Shown: in pieces, positions 5,731 through 11,267 of the stretch | Position numbering within the stretch: position 1 is the stretch's first letter | Layout of the letters: each line of letters opens with the position of its first letter | Assembly (NCBI GenBank): GCA_023336875.1 | Contig: JAMBLH010000187.1 | Coordinates: 1 to 11,267 of the forward strand | Source: Actinomycetes bacterium | Lineage (GTDB): Bacteria; Actinomycetota; Acidimicrobiia; Spongiisociales; UBA5794 | Reading direction: 5' to 3' | DNA length: 11,267 nt | Notes under the pieces: model-generated | The model's database searches: none | The model's input: the letters and a program-made list of their open reading frames with translations, nothing else | What the model was told of the DNA's origin: nothing | Translations under genes and position numbers: made by a program

Positions 5731-8100
5731 ATGAAATATCTGAGATTAGTGGGTGTGCTCATCGCGGTTATGGCGATGACGGTATCCGCGGTGCCAGCAT
5801 TGGCTGGGACGAACGACGATGTGGGTCTCTTCGACCCGGGGCAGGGCCGATGGCACCTCATGGAGGTGGACGGAAGTACAACTTCCTTTTACTTCGGTGA
5901 TCCAGGCGACTCACCGTTCATGGGCGACTGGGATGGCAACGGTATAGATACTCCAGGCCTCTTCCGCATGAGTGACGGGTTCGTCTACCTGAGGAACACG
6001 AACACACAGGGAATCGCCGACACCACATTCTTCTTTGGCAATCCCGGTGATATGCCGGTTGTTGGAGACTTCAACGGCAACGGGTTCGACACGGTTTCCG
6101 TGTACAGACCCTCCAACCAGACCTTCTACATCATCAATGAGCTTGGTGTCGATGGCGGAGGTCTTGGTGCTGCAGACTTTGACTTCGTCTTCGGCCTTGA
6201 TGGAGATATGCCGATAGCTGGCGATTGGAACGGCGACGGCACCGACACCATTGGTGTCTTCCGTCCCTCCACTGGAGAGACCCTCCAGCGAAACACCAAT
6301 TCGGCTGGCCCGGCGGACACGACGCTTCTGTTCGGTGATGCAGGCGACGCACCGTTCTACGGTGACTGGGATGGCCATGGGACGGACACACCTGGTGTAT
6401 TCCGCTCGCCAGAAGCAAAGATGTATCTCCGGAACGAGAACACCACCGGTGGCGCAGACGAGTCGTTCTTCTTTGGCACGGGCGGGTGGACTCCGCTCGC
6501 AGGAAGAAGGGCACCGCTGCCCCCAATCCAGTTCCAGATACTGTCAATAAACGACTTCCACGGGAACATCGCAACGACATCTGGCGCGTTTGGTGGCGTT
6601 GGTCGTGCCGACTATCTTGCGGCCAATGTCGCTGCAGCTGAGGCCGGACTCGCCAACTCGGTCGTTGTCTCCGCTGGAGACCTGATCGGTGCTTCGCCAC
6701 TGATCTCGGCACTGTTCCATGATGAGCCGACGATCGAGGCAATGAACCTCATCGGTCTCGACATCAACGGAGTCGGCAACCACGAGTTCGATGAGGGTGC
6801 AAAAGAGCTCATCAGGATGCAGGAGGGTGGACCACATCCGGTCGATGGAGACATCGACGGGGATCCATTCAACGGCGCTGAGTTCGAGTTCCTTGCTGCC
6901 AACGTCGAGGTTACAGCCACTGGGAAGACGATCTTCCCCGCGTATACCATCAAGGAGTACGAAGGTGTCAAGGTCGCGTTCTTCGGGATGACACTCGAAG
7001 GAACGCCAAGCATCGTGACGCCGGCTGGTGTTGCGGGACTCACGTTCAACGACGAGGTCGACAGCGTCAATGCCCTCATACCTGGACTCCAGGCCCAGGG
7101 CATTGAGGCGTTCGTCGTCCTGATGCATCAGGGTGGCTTCGCAAGTGAGGGCGGCGGCGACGGCGATGGCTGTGGCACCCTCTCTGGTCCCCTATATGAC
7201 ATTGTTGTCGGTCTCGATGAGGCTGTCGACGTGGTCATCGGTGGCCACAACAACCAGCGGTTCGCCTGCATGGATGTTGAAGGTAAGGCCGTGACCATGG
7301 CGTACCACTCAGGCCGCATGTTCACGGACATCGATGCAACACTCGACCGTGACACTGGCGAACTGACTGTCTCGGCGATAGACAATGTGCCGAACGCCCA
7401 GGACGGTGTCACACCCGACGCCTCCGTTACAGCGCTTATCGACAAGTATGACAAGCTGTCAGCGCCGTTGGCGAACCAGATCGTTGGATCGGTCACCGTG
7501 GATCTGACGGAGGATGAAACGCTTGCTGGCGAGTCTGCACTTGGCGATGTGATCGCCGATGCGCAACTCGCATCGACGTCCAGCGCTGCTACTGGTAATG
7601 CGGTCGCTGCGTTCATGAACCCTGGCGGCATCAGAGCCGATCTCATGTTCGCTCCGAGCGGTACTGAGGCTCCTGGTGAGGTCACCTACGCAGAGGCGTT
7701 CACAACGCAGCCATTCGGCAACAGCCTCGTGACAATGACGCTCACCGGTACTCAGATCGACACGCTGCTCGAGCAGCAGTGGGTTGGTCAGACAGGGAGA
7801 CGGATACTGCAGGTGTCAGATGGCTTCACCTACACGTGGGACGCTGCAATGGCGGACGGGTCCAAGATCGACGCATCCACCATCATGATCGGTGGTGTGA
7901 TGGTTGAGCCGGGCACTGGTTACCGGATCACGGTGAACAGCTTCCTCGCCTCAGGCGGAGACAACTTCACTGTGCTTGTCGACGGTACCGATCGATTGGG
8001 CGGAGAGATCGATCTTGATGCCCTGGTCACGTACTTCGGTGACAATTCGCCTGTGCCACCTGGCCCACAGGATCGCATCACTGTGGTCAACCTCCCCTAG
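5731..8100 (+). CDS. Secreted 5'-nucleotidase-type metallophosphatase with FG-GAP-like repeats
   Basis: This is an exported phosphoesterase that probably releases phosphate and nucleosides from extracellular nucleotides. AGGAGG at 5721-5726 sets the ATG at 5731 (789 residues); a TTG codon just before it extends the frame by one. A Sec signal peptide covers about residues 1-25, ending VPALA. Four repeats follow (30-258), each with a putative calcium-type loop: GDWDGNGIDTPGLFR, GDFNGNGFDTVSVYR, GDWNGDGTDTIGVFR and GDWDGHGTDTPGVFR. The catalytic domain has the dinuclear-metal motifs NDFHG (274-278), SAGD, GNHEFD (349-354), MHQG (465-468) and GGH (504-506). The 5'-nucleotidase C-terminal domain shows NPGGIRADL (630-638), PFGNSL and NSFLASGGDNF. 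No LPXTG motif or C-terminal membrane span was seen, so it is released or held by the repeats. It is monocistronic, with its own promoter and terminator. UshA/YfkN-type substrates (nucleotides, cyclic nucleotides) are likely; the exact one is unknown. Confidence 0.9.
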   Translation: MKYLRLVGVLIAVMAMTVSAVPALAGTNDDVGLFDPGQGRWHLMEVDGSTTSFYFGDPGDSPFMGDWDGNGIDTPGLFRMSDGFVYLRNTNTQGIADTTFFFGNPGDMPVVGDFNGNGFDTVSVYRPSNQTFYIINELGVDGGGLGAADFDFVFGLDGDMPIAGDWNGDGTDTIGVFRPSTGETLQRNTNSAGPADTTLLFGDAGDAPFYGDWDGHGTDTPGVFRSPEAKMYLRNENTTGGADESFFFGTGGWTPLAGRRAPLPPIQFQILSINDFHGNIATTSGAFGGVGRADYLAANVAAAEAGLANSVVVSAGDLIGASPLISALFHDEPTIEAMNLIGLDINGVGNHEFDEGAKELIRMQEGGPHPVDGDIDGDPFNGAEFEFLAANVEVTATGKTIFPAYTIKEYEGVKVAFFGMTLEGTPSIVTPAGVAGLTFNDEVDSVNALIPGLQAQGIEAFVVLMHQGGFASEGGGDGDGCGTLSGPLYDIVVGLDEAVDVVIGGHNNQRFACMDVEGKAVTMAYHSGRMFTDIDATLDRDTGELTVSAIDNVPNAQDGVTPDASVTALIDKYDKLSAPLANQIVGSVTVDLTEDETLAGESALGDVIADAQLASTSSAATGNAVAAFMNPGGIRADLMFAPSGTEAPGEVTYAEAFTTQPFGNSLVTMTLTGTQIDTLLEQQWVGQTGRRILQVSDGFTYTWDAAMADGSKIDASTIMIGGVMVEPGTGYRITVNSFLASGGDNFTVLVDGTDRLGGEIDLDALVTYFGDNSPVPPGPQDRITVVNLP

Positions 8101-8119
8101 GAACGACCGAAGCAACAAC

Positions 8120-8151
8120 AAAGGGGTGCTGGAGATGTCCAGCACCCCTTT
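8120..8151 (+). terminator. Hairpin terminator after the nucleotidase gene
   Basis: A perfect 13-bp inverted repeat, AAAGGGGTGCTGG and its complement, surrounds a six-base loop (AGATGT), 19 bases after the stop codon. The A- and T-rich ends of the stem give only a short T-run, so termination may be partly factor-assisted. It also separates the downstream glutaredoxin-like gene. Confidence 0.8.
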
Positions 8152-8161
8152 CGCGTGACGG

Positions 8162-8167
8162 TACGAT
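8162..8167 (+). promoter_or_regulatory. Possible -10 box for a leaderless glutaredoxin-like gene
   Basis: TACGAT (TANNNT) ends six bases before the ATG at 8174, where no Shine-Dalgarno sequence is present. Transcription would start at or next to the ATG. No convincing -35 box was found. Confidence 0.35.
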
Positions 8168-8173
8168 TCATCG

Positions 8174-8407
8174 ATGGAAGTCACCATCTATACACGTCAG
8201 GGGTGTCCCCTCTGTGACGAGGGCGTCGCTGCCGCCGTGTCTGTGTTCGGTGTGGCGAATATCTCGCTTGTAGATGTGGATCTCGACCTCGACCTCATGG
8301 AGAGGTACACAGATCGCGTACCCGTGATCGAGACCGTGGAAGGCGTTGTGATTTCTGAGGGAATCGTCGAGGAGTCGACGCTCCGCGAGTTCAGTTTCCT
8401 GCGTTGA
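8174..8407 (+). CDS. Glutaredoxin-like thioredoxin-fold protein (DUF836 type)
   Basis: This 77-residue protein looks like a minimal thioredoxin-fold thiol oxidoreductase. The first strand VTIYTRQG leads into the redox motif CPLC (residues 11-14). A second strand, SLVDVDLD, follows, and RVPVIE supplies the cis-proline (Pro50) that normally faces the active site. Length and order match the short glutaredoxin-like family DUF836 rather than classical glutaredoxin. There is no signal peptide, so it is cytoplasmic. It begins right after the nucleotidase terminator, apparently with its own leaderless start, and its last 17 bases overlap the 3' end of the convergent reductase gene. Its partner protein is not evident here. 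Confidence 0.8.
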   Translation: MEVTIYTRQGCPLCDEGVAAAVSVFGVANISLVDVDLDLDLMERYTDRVPVIETVEGVVISEGIVEESTLREFSFLR

Positions 8408-9620
8408 CGGTCCGCTCTATCGCTTTGTAGATGTGCTCGGTGGTTCTGGCTTCGTCTGGGTCGAGGAGGTTCGCCATGACCTTGAGCGTCCACTCCATCA
8501 GCGGCTTTGACCTGAGGCCGACGTTCGTGAGGGATCGCATGATCGTCGGGTTGCCGATCGCTTTGACGAATACCCTCGCTACCCGGTGATAGTCACCGTA
8601 GGTGTCCTCGAGCTCACGTGCATATCCGGCAAGTGCTGCATCGTCACCGGCGACGGCAACGGCGTCGGCGACGTAGCGCGCCGCCATCCGCCCTGTTTCG
8701 TAGGCATAGTCGATTCCCTCCCCATTGAAGGGGTTCACTGCGCCAGAGGCATCTCCGATGAGCACCCAGTTCCTTCCGACCTTTGGACCAACAGAGAGCG
8801 ACATTGGTAGCTTGCCTCCGATAGGCCTTGTGTGGGGAGTGTCTTCCACAACGTGCCAGTGATCGGGGAGGGCAGCGATGTACGCATCGAGAATTCGACT
8901 CGTGTTGACATCCTTCCATCCTTTGAATGTCGAGACGAGGCCAGCGCCCACGTTGATCTCACCATCGCCGAGGGGAAACACCCACCCATACCCTGGCATT
9001 GCGCGACCCTCGCGGTCACGAATATCGAGCTGGCTCTCGATGAAGCGGTCATCTGATTGTGGGCTCTCGTAGTAAGCCCGCACGGCGAGGCCGAACGGGT
9101 AGTCCCTTCGCCGAGAGGCCCCTGCGGACCTGCCGAATCGAGAATTGGACCCATCGGCGATCACGACGACGTCGGGATGGACCACTCGATCGCCTTCGCC
9201 GCCTTCGAGCGTGACACCTGTGATCTTGTCGTTTTCGACGATCGGCGTGGCGGTTGTGCCCTGCTCGATCGTCGCTCCCTGCTGTTCTGCCATGCTCGCG
9301 ACGATTCCATCGAGATCGGCTCTGCGCATCGTTGCGCCCCAGTCCGGGTAGATGGAGTGCTGCGGCCACGGCATCTCGATCATGAGGTCACCCGCGTACG
9401 CCCTGAGCCCGTCAACACGGTGGAGGTCGTGCCCATCGAATTCGAAGCCCATGTCGAGTAGCTGTTTGATCGCCCTCGGAGTCAGACCGTCTCCGCATGC
9501 CTTCTCTCGTGGGTACTGCTTCTTCTCCACCAGGTGTACGTCGACGCCGTCGCGAGCAAGCCAGTAGGCACATGCAGCACCCCCGGGTCCACCACCGACA
9601 ACAAGAACTCTCCGAGACAT
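8391..9620 (-). CDS. FAD-dependent geranylgeranyl reductase family protein (MenJ-like)
   Basis: The family saturates isoprenoid double bonds; in mycobacteria MenJ hydrogenates one unit of the menaquinone side chain, and others act on geranylgeranyl lipids. From ATG at 9620 the protein has 409 residues, close to the length of mycobacterial MenJ. It shows the N-terminal dinucleotide fold VLVVGGGPGG (5-14) with the acidic Glu32, the family signature PREKACGDGLTPRA (37-50), ADGSNS (155-160), GWVFPL near 212-217, and the FAD-binding GDASG (289-293) with NPFNGEGIDYAYETGR (296-311). The frame extends upstream to 9719, but those 33 Arg-rich codons overlap the cytochrome gene and precede the natural fold start. 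The ribosome site is weak. It is last in an operon with two cytochrome-type genes, 38 bases after the previous stop, which favours a role in respiratory quinone. Other possible roles are lipid reductase or another flavin monooxygenase-like enzyme. Confidence 0.82.
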   Translation of the reverse strand: MSRRVLVVGGGPGGAACAYWLARDGVDVHLVEKKQYPREKACGDGLTPRAIKQLLDMGFEFDGHDLHRVDGLRAYAGDLMIEMPWPQHSIYPDWGATMRRADLDGIVASMAEQQGATIEQGTTATPIVENDKITGVTLEGGEGDRVVHPDVVVIADGSNSRFGRSAGASRRRDYPFGLAVRAYYESPQSDDRFIESQLDIRDREGRAMPGYGWVFPLGDGEINVGAGLVSTFKGWKDVNTSRILDAYIAALPDHWHVVEDTPHTRPIGGKLPMSLSVGPKVGRNWVLIGDASGAVNPFNGEGIDYAYETGRMAARYVADAVAVAGDDAALAGYARELEDTYGDYHRVARVFVKAIGNPTIMRSLTNVGLRSKPLMEWTLKVMANLLDPDEARTTEHIYKAIERTVNAGN

Positions 9621-9658
9621 GGTCGCGAGGGTACCGGCGGGCGTGCCGGAGGGACCCG

Positions 9659-11146
9659 TTAGGAGCCAGCCGCTTCGACGGATTCGCCGCTCTCGCCTTC
9701 GGCACCGCCGAGCCCGCAATCGATTTCCGCGTCCTCAAGGGCCTGACCGCCGAACTGAACTCGCTCGTACAGGGCGACTGATGCAAGCTGTTCGTCGTCC
9801 ATCGACCCGAATGCAGGCATCAGACCGAAACCTCCGACCGGCTTATCCGTCGCACCGTAGGTTTGGTCTGGCCATCCTGCGGTGCCGAGTCGGATCCACT
9901 CGATGTGGTCACCGCACGAGTCAGCGGGGAATGTAGCCAGTACCGCACCGCCGGAGAAGGCTGGACCTGCACCGCCGGAGCCATCGGCTGAATGGCACGC
10001 AACACATTGGCTGTAGAGGCCTTCGCCCTGGGCGAAGTAGTCAACGGAGCTCAGGCCGTATTCGGTTCCATCGCAGTTGACAGTCTCTCCTGTGACAGGG
10101 TCAACAAGGAGTTGTCCAGCCGTTCCGCATTCGGGGCCGTTCGGGGTAACGAGAATGTAGCCCACAGCGAGCAGTGGAATCAGTACGAAGGCGGCTGCAA
10201 GCCACCGCGGGTACCGGCCACGCGGCACCGGCGCGTCATCGTCATGGCCGGCAACATCGGATGTCTCCGTGGATGAGGCTTCGATAATCTCCACTCCGTC
10301 CGTCGCATCCGCTTCTGTCTCCAGACTCTCGTCCTCGGGCTTGTCGACGGGTGAGCTTGCATCTGTGGATTGTTCTGTTCCGCCCGCTGACGTCGCAACA
10401 TCCGAAATGTCCACTCCCGCCCATTCCGCCAGAACGGCTTCAACAGGTTCGCCCGACTTCTTTGCCTTCGCTTCGGCTGATCGCTTGGCAAGAGACGCAG
10501 GCATGCCCTTGGCCTCAGCAACCCTCTCAAGCAACTCGTCCATACTCATAACACCTGCCACAGCAACCGCCCCCGCCGCAACCGCTGCGCCCTTGGCGGG
10601 CTCCGCCTCTTCGTCGTCTGTCGTCTGTCGTATGTCGGTGGTCGTTGCCTGTATGTCGTCTGTCGTTTCCTGTGCGTCGGGTGTCGGCTCGGCCGCAGCC
10701 TGCTGCTGCAACTCCTCGAGATCGACTCCTGCCCAGTCGGCAAGCACTTCATCGAGCGACGCGTCCGAATGTTCCGAGCGGGCGGTCGCTGACGAGAGAA
10801 TCAGCTTCGGGGGCATCCGTTTGGCATCCGCCGCCAGTTGCACGAGGTAGTCGGTGGTCACTTCCGTCGGTTTCGGTTCGTCGGCGAGAGGTTCTGGTTC
10901 GTCGGACGTCGCAGGACCGCTGCCTTCGGTCTCGTCTACTGAGTCTGTCGCGGCATCGATGGCTTCTGCTTCGGTGTCTGCATCCACGGTCTGTGCCGCT
11001 TCCCCCTTGCCGGTCTCACCTGCCCACTCCTGGAGTACTTCCTCCACCGTGGAACCTGTCTGATCTGCACGAGCCTGAGCTGATCTTTCGACGAGAGATG
11101 CAGGCATCCCCCTGAGCTTGGCAACCTGCTGGAGCAGTTCGTCCAT
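9659..11146 (-). CDS. Membrane-anchored cytochrome c with three N-terminal repeat modules
   Basis: This 495-residue protein probably carries electrons between the quinol-oxidising complex and an oxidase. Three related modules of about 43 residues lie at 1-43, 99-141 and 202-244, with a pattern like MDELL..VA..KGMPASL..RSA.A.A..SG..VE.VL.EWAG. Acidic, Asp/Glu/Thr-rich linkers separate them. A positively charged PRGRYPR precedes one membrane span (about 314-332), so the modules should be cytoplasmic and the C-terminal domain external. That domain has the haem site CVACH (381-385) and a likely distal Met in LMPAFG (Met443). Cys340, Cys358, Cys411 and Cys477 could form disulfides. The C-terminal part, including HIEWIRLGT and LYERVQFGGQ, resembles cytochromes I associate with Acidimicrobiia. 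Start ATG 11146 is four bases after the stop of the preceding gene, whose end supplies a GAGG-type ribosome site. The repeat-module function is unknown to me. Confidence 0.85.
   Translation of the reverse strand: MDELLQQVAKLRGMPASLVERSAQARADQTGSTVEEVLQEWAGETGKGEAAQTVDADTEAEAIDAATDSVDETEGSGPATSDEPEPLADEPKPTEVTTDYLVQLAADAKRMPPKLILSSATARSEHSDASLDEVLADWAGVDLEELQQQAAAEPTPDAQETTDDIQATTTDIRQTTDDEEAEPAKGAAVAAGAVAVAGVMSMDELLERVAEAKGMPASLAKRSAEAKAKKSGEPVEAVLAEWAGVDISDVATSAGGTEQSTDASSPVDKPEDESLETEADATDGVEIIEASSTETSDVAGHDDDAPVPRGRYPRWLAAAFVLIPLLAVGYILVTPNGPECGTAGQLLVDPVTGETVNCDGTEYGLSSVDYFAQGEGLYSQCVACHSADGSGGAGPAFSGGAVLATFPADSCGDHIEWIRLGTAGWPDQTYGATDKPVGGFGLMPAFGSMDDEQLASVALYERVQFGGQALEDAEIDCGLGGAEGESGESVEAAGS
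10613..10689. repeat. Imperfect heptanucleotide repeat tract (GTCGTCT-type) inside the cytochrome gene
   Basis: Eleven consecutive 7-base units can be read in one register from 10613: GTCGTCT twice, GTCGTAT, GTCGGTG, GTCGTTG, CCTGTAT, GTCGTCT, GTCGTTT, CCTGTGC, GTCGGGT and GTCGGCT. Three units make 21 bases, so the encoded linker also repeats every seven residues (ETTDDIQ, ATTTDIR, QTTDDEE). The tract lies in the linker between the second and third protein modules. Confidence 0.8.
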
Positions 11147-11150
11147 CGTC

Positions 11151-11267
11151 CTACCTCAACGTCTCGATGTAGCTGACAATTGCCGCGATGTCGCCATCCG
11201 ACAAGTACGAATACGATGGCATTGCTGACCATTCGACCACTGATCGCGGGTCCTTGAGATGCACTGA
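11151..11267 (-). CDS. C-terminus of a cytochrome c-type protein (cut by window edge)
   Basis: The minus strand from the right edge reads in one open frame for 38 codons to a TAG at 11153-11151. It includes LKDPRSVVEWSAMPSYSYLS and then DGDIAAIVSYIETLR. This is the usual end of a c-type cytochrome domain: a Met-Pro-x-Tyr segment that supplies the distal haem ligand, then LSDxxIAAIVxYI and a final helix. The haem CxxCH site would be off the window. The stop lies four bases before the next start, so this gene is co-transcribed with the membrane cytochrome and the reductase. It may be a free cytochrome or the cytochrome domain of a larger subunit such as a bc-complex or oxidase component; which one cannot be told. 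Confidence 0.75.
   Translation of the reverse strand, partial: SVHLKDPRSVVEWSAMPSYSYLSDGDIAAIVSYIETLR

Noticed and set aside
9634..9649. Inverted repeat CCGGC-GGGCGT-GCCGG between the cytochrome and reductase genes
   Set aside because: A 5-bp stem without a T-run in GC-rich DNA is expected by chance, and the genes look co-transcribed.
10269..10850. 193-codon Ser/Ala/Thr-rich plus-strand open frame
   Set aside because: It is an antisense shadow of the cytochrome gene's repetitive, GC-rich linkers, whose minus-strand frame has clear haem and membrane features.

Overview
The window is GC-rich bacterial chromosome, most likely from an uncultured or environmental actinobacterium, possibly of the class Acidimicrobiia. 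This placement is an inference from three things: the Acidimicrobiia-like membrane cytochrome c family, a menaquinone-type geranylgeranyl reductase homologue, and GTG or apparently leaderless starts with TANNNT -10 boxes. No phylogeny could be run. I saw no tRNA, rRNA, CRISPR array or insertion sequence.

Layout. (1) Positions 1-526 are a tyrosine-catabolism remnant. The 5' part of homogentisate 1,2-dioxygenase (hmgA) runs off the left edge on the minus strand. Head-to-head with it is a fossil of the last ~58 codons of 4-hydroxyphenylpyruvate dioxygenase, the enzyme that makes the substrate of HmgA. (2) At 523-2303 a class I polyphosphate kinase 2 (minus) diverges from a SAM hydrolase/DUF62 family gene (plus). 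A heptanucleotide tandem repeat lies in the leader between them. (3) At 2347-5578 a 42-codon single-membrane-span ORF (minus) diverges from a two-gene operon. That operon encodes a Tat-exported Rieske protein and a molybdopterin oxidoreductase, which together form an AioBA-type arsenite oxidase or a close relative such as an iodate-reductase-like enzyme. (4) At 5731-8151 is a secreted 5'-nucleotidase/metallophosphatase with four N-terminal FG-GAP-like repeats, followed by a strong hairpin terminator. (5) At 8174-8407 is a small glutaredoxin-like gene that overlaps the tail of the next operon. (6) At 8391-11267, on the minus strand, is a respiratory operon: the 3' end of a cytochrome c-type gene, a membrane cytochrome c carrying three cytoplasmic repeat modules, and a FAD-dependent geranylgeranyl reductase-like protein, possibly for menaquinone saturation.

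How it fits together. AioB (Rieske) and AioA would form a periplasmic Mo enzyme, with AioA probably exported by hitchhiking on AioB's Tat signal. Its electrons would go to a c-type cytochrome, and a membrane cytochrome c operon lies in the same window but is separately transcribed. The AioBA genes have none of the usual arsenic neighbours within the window (no aioXSR, ars genes or dedicated soluble cytochrome) and no iodate-cluster peroxidases, so the substrate is open. The most notable items are the AioBA pair with an apparent Glu-to-Asp change at a substrate-pocket position, the three-repeat cytochrome with a 7-bp DNA periodicity inside its gene, the hpd fossil beside hmgA, and the SAM hydrolase lacking the catalytic His.
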